The notes: generated from the sequence alone by a model not told the origin. A stretch of 33,466 nucleotides of DNA from an uncultured Porphyromonadaceae bacterium (GCA_947643165.1 CANRVB010000025.1:1-33466), one strand, 5' to 3'. Positions 1-9,278 are shown, numbered from the stretch's first letter. A program made the numbers and translations.

Positions 1-57
1 ATATATATCCCAATTTTACCATTTTGGCAGATAAAAATTCATCTGTCGGCATCCAAG

Positions 58-71
58 AGCTTAAATAAGCT
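58..71. repeat. 6-bp inverted repeat upstream of susC
   Basis: AGCTTA-AA-TAAGCT is a perfect 6-bp palindrome with a 2-nt centre in the AT-rich leader before the susC start. It could be an operator half-site pair or a small hairpin. No clear TAnnTTTG promoter element was found in bases 1-118, so the promoter may lie outside the window or be regulator-dependent. Confidence 0.35.
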
Positions 72-86
72 AAATTATCAAATTTC

Positions 87-109
87 TATACCTAATCATT
101 ATACCTAAT
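87..109. repeat. 13-bp-period direct repeat just before the susC start
   Basis: TATACCTAAT occurs at 87-96 and again at 100-109, a 13-bp period ending 9 bp before the ATG at 119. The flanks also resemble each other (aatttcta on both sides). It could be a duplicated promoter or regulator site, or a replication-slippage duplication. Nothing in the sequence fixes its function. Confidence 0.4.
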
Positions 110-118
110 TTCTACACC

Positions 119-394
119 ATGAGAAGAACGTATCTTACAGCTGCCGCGGCAGCAGCCGTTCTGACAACCTCGGCAGTTGCGGTTGCGCAACCGTCGGAGG
201 GCGGAGGCAGTTACGCCAGTGTAGCTCCCCAGAACCAACAGACCAGCGTTTGTACGGGCACAATTGTCGATGACGATGGCGAGCCACTTATAGGTGCCAC
301 CGTAAGAGCTGAAGGCACCCAGTTGGCAACATCGACCAATATGGAGGGCAAATTCAGCCTTAACGGAGTAAAAAAGGCACCAAACTCACTGTGA
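119..394 (+). CDS. SusC-type transporter, N-terminal segment (frame 1 of a frameshifted gene)
   Basis: This short frame encodes 91 residues: a signal peptide (Arg-Arg then an Ala/Val/Leu-rich core, about residues 1-23) and most of the CarboxypepD_reg-like beta domain that precedes the TonB box in SusC proteins (G-T-I-V-D-D-D-G-E-P-L-I-G-A-T-V). The domain breaks off after V-K-K, where the family continues G-T/A-x-L-x-V-x-Y-I-G-Y. Exactly that continuation (G-T-K-L-T-V-T-Y-I-G-Y) is encoded in the -1 frame from base 376. Read straight through, the frame adds five unrelated residues and stops at 392-394. It is therefore the front of the gene that continues to 3366, not an independent small protein. 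Confidence 0.85.
   Translation: MRRTYLTAAAAAAVLTTSAVAVAQPSEGGGSYASVAPQNQQTSVCTGTIVDDDGEPLIGATVRAEGTQLATSTNMEGKFSLNGVKKAPNSL
370..376 (+). other. A AAA AAG slippery heptamer at the susC frame junction
   Basis: In the frame of the ATG at 119 the codons are GTA AAA AAG (368-376), so bases 370-376 read A_AAA_AAG. This is the same heptamer and phase used for -1 frameshifting in E. coli dnaX. Moving back one base after AAG makes the next codon GGC (376-378), which restores the conserved SusC sequence without inserting or losing a residue. GGAG lies 1 base upstream of the heptamer. I see no convincing downstream stem-loop by eye. The same sequence also arises if one base was lost from an A6-7/G2-3 tract. 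Confidence 0.55.
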
Positions 395-3366
395 CATACA
401 TAGGCTACGACCCACTGACCATAACCTGGGACGGACAGCCGATAAACCTTACCATGAAGTCGCAGAGCAACTCTCTCGACGAGGTTGTGGTAGTAGGCTA
501 CGGCGCTCAGAAGAAAATCGACCTTACAGGAGCCGTAACCCAAGTAAAAGGCGATGAGATAATACGCCGTCCGGTAGCCGACGCCGCCCAGATGCTTCAG
601 GGCGTGGTGCCGGGTCTGACTGTCACCAACGGCAACTCAGGCCGTCCCGGCGGTAGCGCCTCGCTCCAGCTGCGCGGTCAGGGCAACCTTTCCGGCACAG
701 GTTCCCCTTACATACTTGTCGACGGAGTGGAAATGTCGCTGTCCGAAGTAAACCCGAGCGATATCGAGAGCATTTCGGTGCTTAAGGACGCAGGTGCAAG
801 CGCTATCTACGGCGCACGTGCGGCATATGGCGTAGTGCTCATCACCACAAAACGCGGTGAAGAGGGTAAGATGCGCATTAGCTATCAGGGCAACGTGGGC
901 TGGAATGCCCCGACAAAGCTGCCCAAGATGCTCGACGGATATGAATTTGCGAAATATTGGAACAACGCATGCTCTAACGCCGGCGTGACACGCTTCTATT
1001 CCGATGAAAAGCTCGAGCTGCTCCGTCAGTTCCGCGACAATCCATCGAGCGTAGATCCATGGCAGGAGCTTTCGTCAAACGCCAACATGAACCCGGCCTT
1101 CGAGAATTCAGAATCGGGAATAGGCAACACCGACTACTTCGACCTTCACTACAAGGACTGGGCATTCAAACAGAAACACAACCTTAGCGCCAGCGGCGGC
1201 GGCAAACGTGCGCAATATTACGTATCGCTCGGCTACTACGGTGAGGACGGCATACTGCGTTTCGCCGATATGGGCTACAAGCGCTACAATTTCGCATCCA
1301 CAATCAGCTCGCAGCTCACCAACTGGTTGCGCCTGCATGCAAACACCAAGTTCATGCACTCGGATACCGACACTCCTTTCGGTGACGGAGGTCTGAGCGA
1401 AGGTTTCTACCACTCGCTTGCACGTTTCCGCCCGACTGTGCACTACATGGATCCTAACGGCCACTACACCGAGCTGACCATGATACCATATCTTCAGAGC
1501 GGCACCTATACCGACTCAAAGCTCGACAGAATGAACGTGACTTTCGGCATGGAACTCGAGCCTATCAAAAACTGGAAGATATTCGCCGACTACACCTACC
1601 GCTATCTCGGACGTCAATATGAAGCTCTCAACGTTGCTCCCGACATATTCGGCGCCGACGGTGTCACAACCACCAAAGGTGTCAGATCGGAGCTCGGCGT
1701 TCAGAGCGACGGCAGATATACCCGCCAGTCAGCAAACACCCGCTACCAGAACTTCAGTGCCTATACCAACTATGACCTGGCCGTCGAGGAGCACCACATG
1801 ACCGTAATGGCCGGTTATCAGACCGAAGAAAACTGCTATTCTTACATGTCCAACTATGTGACGGGGCTCTACTCTACCACAAATCCGGGTCTCAACCTCG
1901 GCACAAGCGACATCACTGCTGTTGATACACGCCAAAGCTGGAGCACACGCGGATTCTACGGCCGACTCAACTACAGCTACGACAGCCGCTATCTGCTCGG
2001 ACTGAATATGCGCTACGACGGCACCTCACGCTTTGCCAAGAACAACCGTTGGGGCTTCTTCCCCTCGGTATCGGTAGGCTGGAACATTGCTCAGGAGAAA
2101 TTCATGGAGTCGCTTCAGCCAACTCTCAACCTGTTGAAACTGCGTCTATCCTATGGTAAGATGGGCAACCAGGCCGGCGCCGGTCTCTACACATTCGCTT
2201 CTACCATGGGCGTGACAGCCAAAGGCAACTACATATTCTCTGACGGCCGCCACGGCTACATTAACGCCCCTGGCGTAATCGACCCGACCGTTACATGGGA
2301 GAAAGTCGAGAGCAAGAACATCGGTCTTGATTTCGGACTGTTTAACAACGCCCTTACCGGTACTCTCGAAATATTCCAGCGCGACACCAAGGACATGCTT
2401 GGACCCGGATATGACTTCCCCGACTTCTTCGGTGCAAGCGCACCGCAGGCTAACAATGCCAACATGCGCAACCGCGGCTGGGAACTTACCATCAACTGGA
2501 ACGGCAGAATAGGCCGCGACATAACCTACAGCATCGGCGGTCAGGTATCCGACGCAACTGCCAAGGTGACAAAATACGAGAATCCGACATTCACCAACCC
2601 TGCCGGCAACTGGTATGAGGGCCGCATGGTAGGCGAGATCTGGGGCCTCAAATCATCGGGTCTGATTCAGACTCAGGCACAGGCCGACGAATACAACAAG
2701 CTCGACCTGAGCTACCTGAACGGAGGCGTGTGGACACCGGGCGACGTGATGTATGAGGATCTTAACGGCGACGGAAAAATCAACCGCGGCACAAACGTTC
2801 TCGGTGACACGGGCGACTACACCATCATCGGAAACACCACTCCGCGCTATGAGTTCAGCATCAATGGCTCGATAGGCTGGAAAGGCTTCAACCTCAACAT
2901 GATGTTCCAGGGCGTAGGCAAACGCGACTGGGCCCCCGGCACTCAGCCATACTTCTGGGGATGGGGATCGTACGCACAGGCCACCCTGTTCGAGGAGCAC
3001 CTCGACTACTGGAGCGAGAGCAACACCGGAGCATACTACCCGAAGCCTTATCTCCACACAGCTGGCGGTATCGGCACCTATCAGAACCGCAATATGCAGA
3101 CATCTTCACGATATATCCAGAACGCAGCATATATCCGTCTGAAAAACATCACCCTGAGCTATGATCTTCCAAAGGCCGTGCTCGACCACGTGGGTCTGCA
3201 GAAGATACAGGTTTATTTCACTGGCGAAAACCTCTGGACAGGCACCAAGCTGTCTAAGATCTATGATCCGGAAGGAGTCTTCACCGGAGCATCTTACGGT
3301 GGTGAAGCCGGTAAGAACTACCCGATGAACAAAGTGATATCGTTCGGTCTTAACGTAACCCTCTAA
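391..3366 (+). CDS. SusC/RagA-family TonB-linked outer membrane transporter (main body)
   Basis: This is the body of a SusC-like outer membrane importer that, with its SusD lipoprotein, takes up oligosaccharides or peptides using TonB energy. The frame opens before 391, and joined to the upstream segment by a -1 shift at 376 the product would be about 1082 residues, normal for the family. Visible features are the TonB-box-like region (D-E-V-V-V-V-G-Y-G), the plug with S-I-S-V-L-K-D-A-G-A-S-A-I-Y-G and G-V-V-L-I-T-T-K-R-G, and a long beta-barrel rich in Tyr, Asn and Gly ending in an aromatic/aliphatic strand (F-G-L-N-V-T-L). A GTG at 391 could be a start but would lack signal peptide and export. 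SusD follows after 13 bp. Third codon positions are often C, unlike the G-rich genes at 12-24 kb. The substrate is unknown. Confidence 0.92.
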   Translation: MTYIGYDPLTITWDGQPINLTMKSQSNSLDEVVVVGYGAQKKIDLTGAVTQVKGDEIIRRPVADAAQMLQGVVPGLTVTNGNSGRPGGSASLQLRGQGNLSGTGSPYILVDGVEMSLSEVNPSDIESISVLKDAGASAIYGARAAYGVVLITTKRGEEGKMRISYQGNVGWNAPTKLPKMLDGYEFAKYWNNACSNAGVTRFYSDEKLELLRQFRDNPSSVDPWQELSSNANMNPAFENSESGIGNTDYFDLHYKDWAFKQKHNLSASGGGKRAQYYVSLGYYGEDGILRFADMGYKRYNFASTISSQLTNWLRLHANTKFMHSDTDTPFGDGGLSEGFYHSLARFRPTVHYMDPNGHYTELTMIPYLQSGTYTDSKLDRMNVTFGMELEPIKNWKIFADYTYRYLGRQYEALNVAPDIFGADGVTTTKGVRSELGVQSDGRYTRQSANTRYQNFSAYTNYDLAVEEHHMTVMAGYQTEENCYSYMSNYVTGLYSTTNPGLNLGTSDITAVDTRQSWSTRGFYGRLNYSYDSRYLLGLNMRYDGTSRFAKNNRWGFFPSVSVGWNIAQEKFMESLQPTLNLLKLRLSYGKMGNQAGAGLYTFASTMGVTAKGNYIFSDGRHGYINAPGVIDPTVTWEKVESKNIGLDFGLFNNALTGTLEIFQRDTKDMLGPGYDFPDFFGASAPQANNANMRNRGWELTINWNGRIGRDITYSIGGQVSDATAKVTKYENPTFTNPAGNWYEGRMVGEIWGLKSSGLIQTQAQADEYNKLDLSYLNGGVWTPGDVMYEDLNGDGKINRGTNVLGDTGDYTIIGNTTPRYEFSINGSIGWKGFNLNMMFQGVGKRDWAPGTQPYFWGWGSYAQATLFEEHLDYWSESNTGAYYPKPYLHTAGGIGTYQNRNMQTSSRYIQNAAYIRLKNITLSYDLPKAVLDHVGLQKIQVYFTGENLWTGTKLSKIYDPEGVFTGASYGGEAGKNYPMNKVISFGLNVTL

Positions 3367-3379
3367 ACGAAACAAAACA

Positions 3380-5185
3380 ATGAATAAATATATCATATCG
3401 GCGGTATTAGGCATGGGGCTGGTGATGACTTCGTGCTACGATCTCGACCGCGAGCCACAGGGTGTACTGTCATCTGCTAAGCCTTTCACCACCACAGGCG
3501 AGATGAGCAGCTACCTCGACCAGTTCTACCAGAGTGCCGTCCGTACACAGGATCTGCAGGCAGGCGGCGGACAAGGTATCGCCGGCGGCGACTGCAACAG
3601 CGACAACATGGCGTCACCTTCCGTAAACCAGCGCATAGCCGGACGCATGTCGGTTTCCAATGCCAGCACACTCGGCAACTACACCTACATACGTCGCGTA
3701 AACTTCTTCCTTAACAACCTTGACAACTGCGACAACACTACCACCGCAGCTTACAAGCAGGCTGTGGGCGAAGGTTACTTCTTCCGCGCTTGGTACTACT
3801 ATAACCTTCTCATAAACTACGGTCCTATCGCATGGGTTGAAACCCCGCTCGATCCGGATCCGGAGCAGATGAAATGTCCGCGGGAGAACCGCACCGTTAT
3901 AGCCGACCACATCCTCGCCGACCTTGATCTGGCTATAGAAAACCTGAACGAGCGCACCAACAGCTCGACCATGCGTGTTCACCGCGACGTAGCCCGCGCA
4001 CTCAAGAGTGAGGTGGCGTTGTTTGAGGGCACTTGGGAAAAGTATCACAAAGCCAAGAACGACCCCTTCTTCGATCCCACCGTGACCGATGCCAAGATTG
4101 CCGACTACCTCAACCAGGCCGCTGCCGCTGCCAAACAGGTGATCGACCGCAACGTATGGCGCATCTACTCTACCGGCAACCCAAACAACGACTACCGCAT
4201 CATTTTCCAGACCACCGATCTGGGCAGCAACCCCGAGATACTGTGGTACAAGAAATATGACGGCGACGAGATCGGCAACAACGTAGACCGCTACCTGAAT
4301 CAGGGCGGTGGCAGCCTCGGCGTGACAGCATCGCTTGTCGATGACTATCTCACCATTGACGGCCGCCCGTTTGTAGGTGATGAGCGTCTGAATGCCAAGA
4401 AAGTATGGGGTCAGGAACTCCAGCCCACCGTACGCGATCCGCGCCTGGCGCAAACCGTCGCCACCCCGGGCCAGATACTCCGCCCCGACTCCGATCCTTA
4501 CACCGTTCCACCGCTGATCGGAACCTCGGCCTACAACAACAATATAACCGGCTACTCGCTGCTCAAGCATGTGCAGATCGACTATACCGGAAGCCTTGAT
4601 GCCGAATACAAGGGTGCCACACCCGCCATACAGTTCCGCTATGCCGACGTGCTTCTCAACTATGCCGAAGCTCTTGCCGAACTCAACGGCGCAGCAAACG
4701 CCAATGCTATCAAGGAGGCCATACACCCGCTTCGTGCACGTGTAGGAATGCCCGACATCGACTTCGACCGCGAATTCAACAGCGATCCCGAATATCCGTT
4801 CGCACACCTTGACAAGTATATTCAGGCCGTACGCCGCGAGCGTCGCATCGAGAAAGCCTGCGAGGGCCGTCGTTTTGAGGATATACTCCGCTGGGCCGCA
4901 GCCGAGGAGATATTCGTAGGCAAATGGCATCAGGGCGCAATGTTCACCGGCAGCAGCCTCGAAACCGAGCCTGCATACTCATCGCTTAAATATGATCAGC
5001 CGTCCAACAACACAATCTTCCTCTCTGGCAAACCGGGTGATGCCATACGCTACATCATCCCCACCAACCCCGCCGGTTACGAAAGTGGATGGCAGTTCAA
5101 CCCGCAACGCGACTACCTGCTCCCCATACAGGAACGCATGATCTCACTGACCGAGGGACTTTGGACACAGAACCCTGGCTGGTAA
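3380..5185 (+). CDS. SusD/RagB-family nutrient-binding outer membrane lipoprotein
   Basis: This 601-residue surface lipoprotein binds substrate over the SusC pore. It begins with a lipoprotein signal peptide with Cys19 as the lipidated residue (M-T-S-C), followed by the typical Y-D-L-D-R-E-P start of mature SusD proteins. The middle is rich in helices with TPR-like content (A-V-G-E-G-Y-F-F-R-A-W-Y-Y-Y-N-L-L-x-x-Y-G is the hallmark SusD_N segment). The C-terminal half has R-Y-A-D-V-L-L-N-Y-A-E-A and R-R-E-R-R-I-E, typical of the SusD/RagB C-terminal domain. It is complete and lies directly downstream of susC, ending before a strong hairpin at 5213. No glycoside hydrolase or peptidase follows immediately, so the ligand class cannot be named. 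Confidence 0.95.
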   Translation: MNKYIISAVLGMGLVMTSCYDLDREPQGVLSSAKPFTTTGEMSSYLDQFYQSAVRTQDLQAGGGQGIAGGDCNSDNMASPSVNQRIAGRMSVSNASTLGNYTYIRRVNFFLNNLDNCDNTTTAAYKQAVGEGYFFRAWYYYNLLINYGPIAWVETPLDPDPEQMKCPRENRTVIADHILADLDLAIENLNERTNSSTMRVHRDVARALKSEVALFEGTWEKYHKAKNDPFFDPTVTDAKIADYLNQAAAAAKQVIDRNVWRIYSTGNPNNDYRIIFQTTDLGSNPEILWYKKYDGDEIGNNVDRYLNQGGGSLGVTASLVDDYLTIDGRPFVGDERLNAKKVWGQELQPTVRDPRLAQTVATPGQILRPDSDPYTVPPLIGTSAYNNNITGYSLLKHVQIDYTGSLDAEYKGATPAIQFRYADVLLNYAEALAELNGAANANAIKEAIHPLRARVGMPDIDFDREFNSDPEYPFAHLDKYIQAVRRERRIEKACEGRRFEDILRWAAAEEIFVGKWHQGAMFTGSSLETEPAYSSLKYDQPSNNTIFLSGKPGDAIRYIIPTNPAGYESGWQFNPQRDYLLPIQERMISLTEGLWTQNPGW

Positions 5186-5212
5186 AAGGATAGATCAATA
5201 GACCACGTGTCT

Positions 5213-5248
5213 CGAGAGAGCCGGATGCAGTTGCATCCGGCTCTCTCG
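5213..5248 (+). terminator. 17-bp perfect hairpin after susD (terminator-like, no U tract)
   Basis: Bases 5213-5229 (CGAGAGAGCCGGATGCA) pair perfectly with 5232-5248 around a GT centre, giving a 17-bp stem 27 bases after the susD stop. No T-run follows (ccataatgg). It could be a terminator or a 3' stabilising hairpin, and it would form on either strand. Confidence 0.7.
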
Positions 5249-5283
5249 CCATAATGGAGCGCATGGAAACTGACCGATTGTTG

Positions 5284-5291
5284 TATCTTTG
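5284..5291 (+). promoter_or_regulatory. Bacteroidetes -7 element (TATCTTTG) for the tyrosine phosphatase
   Basis: TATCTTTG matches TAnnTTTG and lies 42 bases before the ATG at 5334, downstream of the susD hairpin. No good -33 TTTG is visible at the usual 19-21 bp spacing. Its position argues that translation starts at 5334 and not at the in-frame TTG inside the promoter. Confidence 0.6.
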
Positions 5292-5333
5292 CAGTATATT
5301 TCAGAAACTGACCATACCAACCGCATAAGAGCA

Positions 5334-5864
5334 ATGATAAAACCGAATGCATATCTGCCTGAGCTGCCACCAATCGGCAAGCCGGTAAAAGTACTTTTCG
5401 TGTGTCTGGGCAATATATGCCGCAGCCCCGCCGCCGAAGGGGTGATGAACGAAGTTGTGAGCGAACACGGAGCTATGAATGACTGGGTGATCGACTCTGC
5501 AGGCACAGGCAACTATCACATCGGCGATCTGCCTGACAGCCGTATGCGTGCTCACGCTCGCCGCCGCGGCCTGAACCTTACCCACCGGTGCCGGCAGGTG
5601 AGAGTGTCCGACTTCGATGATTTCGACATAATTGTAGCTATGGACGGCTCGAACGAACGCAATCTCCGCAATCTGGCGCCTACCACCGGTGCTGAAAATA
5701 AAATAGTCCGGATGGCCGACTTCTTCGACATGACCACTCGCTACGACCATGTGCCCGATCCATACTATGAAGGAGCCGAAGGTTTTGAGCTGGTACTCGA
5801 TCTGCTGGCCGATGGTACGCTCAACCTGTTTGACACTGTGAACGCTCGCCGCCAAAAGTCATAA
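5334..5864 (+). CDS. Low-molecular-weight protein-tyrosine phosphatase
   Basis: This is a cytoplasmic cysteine phosphatase of 176 residues that removes phosphate from phosphotyrosine, often on capsule or exopolysaccharide tyrosine kinases. The P-loop C-L-G-N-I-C-R-S-P has the C(X)5R(S) motif with nucleophile Cys24 and Arg30. The general-acid loop is present near the C-terminus as D-P-Y-Y-E-G. I chose ATG 5334 because an upstream in-frame TTG at 5289 overlaps the -7 promoter element. It is monocistronic and convergent with sbcC, and its stop codon overlaps the sbcC stop by 6 bp (5859-5864). No capsule genes are adjacent, so its targets are unknown. An arsenate-reductase role is less likely given the intact D-P loop. 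Confidence 0.92.
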   Translation: MIKPNAYLPELPPIGKPVKVLFVCLGNICRSPAAEGVMNEVVSEHGAMNDWVIDSAGTGNYHIGDLPDSRMRAHARRRGLNLTHRCRQVRVSDFDDFDIIVAMDGSNERNLRNLAPTTGAENKIVRMADFFDMTTRYDHVPDPYYEGAEGFELVLDLLADGTLNLFDTVNARRQKS

Positions 5865-8800
5865 CTCCACAACACTGACCGATGACACAGCCGAACCTGA
5901 CCCTCCGCTCCCCTCGACACGGATCTGAACGGGAATACGGGCTTTCAGGTCATCGACATGGCTTATCAGTCCAACCTTGCGTCCGGCCGACACGTGAAGA
6001 CGACGAAGAGTGGAGATAGCTTTCTGCAACGGCTCGCCGCTGAGCGATCCGAATCCCTCGTCTATAAACAGCATATTGACGCCCTGGGCGCTCCCGATAT
6101 CGCTCAGCGCAAGTGCCAGGGCAAGAGATACCAGAAAACTCTCTCCGCCAGATACAGTGGAAACCGGACGGACAGCATAGCCTTGATAGGCATCCTCGAC
6201 ATTTATGGCAAATGAGCCGTGATCAACGCTCAGACGGTAGCGGTCGGAAAGCGAGGCCATGAAATGATTGGCCGAATGGATCAATGCACCGAGCACGTAA
6301 CTGAGGGCGATCCGGCGGAATTTGCCACCGTCGGCACTACCGAAAAGCTGGTTGAGCGACTCCCACTTGTCAAATTCTTCCTTGAGCCGTTCTGCCTCAC
6401 GGACTATCATATCCTTGCGCGACTCCTGCTCTCGGTTGCGGGCAAGTTCATTGTCGATAGCACCCAGACGTTGGACGTAAGTCTGAAGGCTATCCCTGAC
6501 AATTTCGGCCATAGCCACGCCACACTCCCGCGTGTCTTCAGGAAGTCCGGCACTCTGTATAAACCCTGGCAACGATGGTAACGGATGGGAATTGTCACTG
6601 ATCAATGCACGCAGATCCCATAATGCGCGTGCCAAGGCCGAACGGCTGCGTGTCACGGCATCTTCCACTGTCCGCAGCTTGCGCTCCTCTCCGGCTATAA
6701 AAAGCTGCTGATGGCCATTTAAATCACGTAACAATGGCTCTGTATAGCGATCATGGGCATTGAGAAACGCATCGAGAATACCCCTGGCGGCATCTCGATC
6801 ACGTACGGCGCGGCTGATTTGCCTGCGTGCATCTGAAATACCGGCGGCAAGTGCTGTCCATTCTTCGGGCGTACACGGTTCTGAGGCAACGGTACCGATA
6901 ACGTCGGCCGATGACATGCCGCAGGTGGCAGCCGAGGCCGAACATGCGTCGACAACAGTTTCAACCGCCGGGATAGCAGCCGACAGATCGTGCAGACGTT
7001 CTGACTTGGCCCTGTAATCGGCTGCAGTAGCCCGTATACGCTCTATTCGGTCGGTCTGCGACTCACCGTCACGGATAAGCCAATCCGGCCACGCTTGCAG
7101 TCGTGCATTGACTTCCGACTGGCCTTCGGCTATTTCAGTTTCCATACTGTCGGCGGCGGCGACACGTGCCGCCATACCGGCCAGCTCTCCCTGAAGGTTG
7201 ACCGCAGCCTTGTCTCTCAGAGCCGTGAGTTTGTCAAAGCACACCCGTAGTTTCGTCTGCTTATCTACAAGTGATTCGAGTTTACGCTCTGTTTCAGCCA
7301 CCTGCCCTATACTCGAGTCGAGCATCTTTATGCGACTCTGCGTTTCGTCCGTCAATTCCTCTATTCTTCCGGATGTTACATCATGGTCCAGGCCGCACTC
7401 ATCCAGCCGATCGTTGAGCTGGGAGATAAGGTGCTTGCGCACACCGGCCATACGTTTTAGCTCGTCTTTCCGTTCTGTAATCCTGGCAAGTTCCTTTATC
7501 TCCGTGCCAATGACTGTAAGCCTACGCTGAGATTCATTGTATGACGCTACTGCTGTATCACGCCTCTCTCGCGCCCGGTCTACGAGTCCTGATATAAATG
7601 ATTCGTCGGGAAGCGCCTGCTCTACTTTTTGCATACACACAGGACATGTACAGCCTGGTGTGAGCGATCGTCTCAGCTCTCGGGCAAAATCATCAACCGA
7701 ACGTATCTCGCGTTCATAATCATCAATAGCTTTTCGGGCCACTTCCTGAAGCGCTTCATCGCGCGCCACAGCAACCGACATATCTGCCTCGAGAACAGCA
7801 ATCCGATCGGAGGCACACTTGATTTCCTCGGTCAGACGTCGCTCATTATCTACCGCCTCACCTACCCGCGACATTGAGACTGCAATAACCGAGAGCTGTG
7901 TGAGACGCTGATTGAGCGTGTCAAGCTGACGACGCAATCCGGCAGCGTCGAGGTCGGCAATATGCCTCCGCGTTACGGCTATTGTCTCATCAAGTTCAAC
8001 CATCTCTGCACTGGCCTGGAAGACTGATTTTTCGGCCTCGAGCAATGCCGGACGAAGCTCTGAATCAATCTTCCGGCCTACGGATGTGATACTGTCGCGT
8101 TCAGCCATCAACTTGACACGCGACCGGTCAAGTTCCGTCAGACGGGATATGATGACCTGAGCATCATCGAGCAATTGTCGGCGGTCCTCTGCAAGTTCAA
8201 GTGTATCGATCAGTGCATTCCGCTCAGCCCTCATCTCATCGCGCTGTCTACGCAACCGGTTTAGCCGTGCCATTAGCCCGGCATAGTCATCGGAGTAACG
8301 GTCAAGACGCTTCGAGGCCTCGTTTATATCGAGCTGCGCCCTGTCGACAGCCGACAGAGCCGCGCGGGCCTCGGTAGTCTCATTCCACGCCACAACCATC
8401 GTGTGACGCCTCTGATAAGCATCATCATTGACAGCCGCCTGTGCAACGGCGAGTTCATCGCGTAGCTGCACAACTCTACCCCTCGCTGACGTTATACTGT
8501 CGAGATGGGCTATACAGGCACTTACGGCATCCGCACATCTCCGCAGAATATCATTACGTTCCATCAGATCCTTACGCTCCGAGATGAGGCTCTCACGTTG
8601 CTCCTGAGTGAGCGCTACAATACCTTCGGCCCGCTGCAGTGCCTCACGCCATGCTTCGCCATGATGCTTGGCGCGGGCAAAAATCTCCATACCTACGCGA
8701 CTGTATATGCCTGTATCTGTGAGCTTTTCGAGTACCGCAGCCTTATCTTTGTCATCGCAAAAGAGAAACTTGGTGAAATCGCCCTGCGCAAGCATGGTAG

Positions 8801-9278
8801 TCCGGCAGAAGCGGTTGAAATCAAGACCTGTTGCCAGAGTGATCTGCTGCTCCACAGCCACCTTTTTGGTCCACAGCGAGTTGTCATCAAGACATCTGAG
8901 AGTGCGGACACTGTCCTGCATCCTTCCGGACGGATTCTTGCGGGCACGCTGCACGCTCCATTCCGCTGAATAGCGCTTGCGGTCGTTTCCGGTGAAAATC
9001 AGAGTTACACTGCCGTATCCGGTATTGCGCCGCAACAGTTGACGCGGATCTGCAAACGGAATCTCACAGTTATCCCGTATGCCCGTGCGCCGCGCATACA
9101 GACGCGGCGTCGTGGCAAAAAGTGCCAGACATACAGCATCGAGCAACGTAGATTTGCCGGCCCCGGTAGGGCCGCTGATCAGAAATACCTCAGCTGAACG
9201 AAGGGGCTCGTCATCAAAATTGACAACGGCATCGGCGATCGATGCTATATTGTGTATAGCGAGACTGTGGAGTTTCAT
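5859..9278 (-). CDS. sbcC: Exonuclease SbcCD, ATPase subunit SbcC
   Basis: This is the SMC/Rad50-like ATPase subunit of the SbcCD nuclease, which opens DNA hairpins and processes palindromes and double-strand ends. It has 1139 residues, within the family range. The N-terminal Walker A is G-P-T-G-A-G-K-S (36-43). Long coiled-coil arms rich in Arg, Glu, Leu and Ala flank a zinc hook C-P-V-C at residues 545-548, with another Cys at 543. The C-terminal lobe carries the ABC signature V-S-G-G-E-S near residue 1043 and Walker B L-F-I-D-E-G-F-G near 1070. The start ATG at 9278 overlaps the sbcD stop as ATGA, which indicates translational coupling. Its 3' end overlaps the convergent phosphatase gene by 6 bp. 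Confidence 0.97.
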   Translation of the reverse strand: MKLHSLAIHNIASIADAVVNFDDEPLRSAEVFLISGPTGAGKSTLLDAVCLALFATTPRLYARRTGIRDNCEIPFADPRQLLRRNTGYGSVTLIFTGNDRKRYSAEWSVQRARKNPSGRMQDSVRTLRCLDDNSLWTKKVAVEQQITLATGLDFNRFCRTTMLAQGDFTKFLFCDDKDKAAVLEKLTDTGIYSRVGMEIFARAKHHGEAWREALQRAEGIVALTQEQRESLISERKDLMERNDILRRCADAVSACIAHLDSITSARGRVVQLRDELAVAQAAVNDDAYQRRHTMVVAWNETTEARAALSAVDRAQLDINEASKRLDRYSDDYAGLMARLNRLRRQRDEMRAERNALIDTLELAEDRRQLLDDAQVIISRLTELDRSRVKLMAERDSITSVGRKIDSELRPALLEAEKSVFQASAEMVELDETIAVTRRHIADLDAAGLRRQLDTLNQRLTQLSVIAVSMSRVGEAVDNERRLTEEIKCASDRIAVLEADMSVAVARDEALQEVARKAIDDYEREIRSVDDFARELRRSLTPGCTCPVCMQKVEQALPDESFISGLVDRARERRDTAVASYNESQRRLTVIGTEIKELARITERKDELKRMAGVRKHLISQLNDRLDECGLDHDVTSGRIEELTDETQSRIKMLDSSIGQVAETERKLESLVDKQTKLRVCFDKLTALRDKAAVNLQGELAGMAARVAAADSMETEIAEGQSEVNARLQAWPDWLIRDGESQTDRIERIRATAADYRAKSERLHDLSAAIPAVETVVDACSASAATCGMSSADVIGTVASEPCTPEEWTALAAGISDARRQISRAVRDRDAARGILDAFLNAHDRYTEPLLRDLNGHQQLFIAGEERKLRTVEDAVTRSRSALARALWDLRALISDNSHPLPSLPGFIQSAGLPEDTRECGVAMAEIVRDSLQTYVQRLGAIDNELARNREQESRKDMIVREAERLKEEFDKWESLNQLFGSADGGKFRRIALSYVLGALIHSANHFMASLSDRYRLSVDHGSFAINVEDAYQGYAVRPVSTVSGGESFLVSLALALALSDIGSAQGVNMLFIDEGFGSLSGEPLQKAISTLRRLHVSAGRKVGLISHVDDLKARIPVQIRVEGSGGSGSAVSSVSVVEL

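Noticed and set aside
3614..4930. Long open frame of 438 codons on the minus strand inside susD
   Set aside because: It is antisense to a clear SusD protein, has low-complexity Val/Gly/Ala content and no recognisable motif; it arises from codon bias of the real gene.
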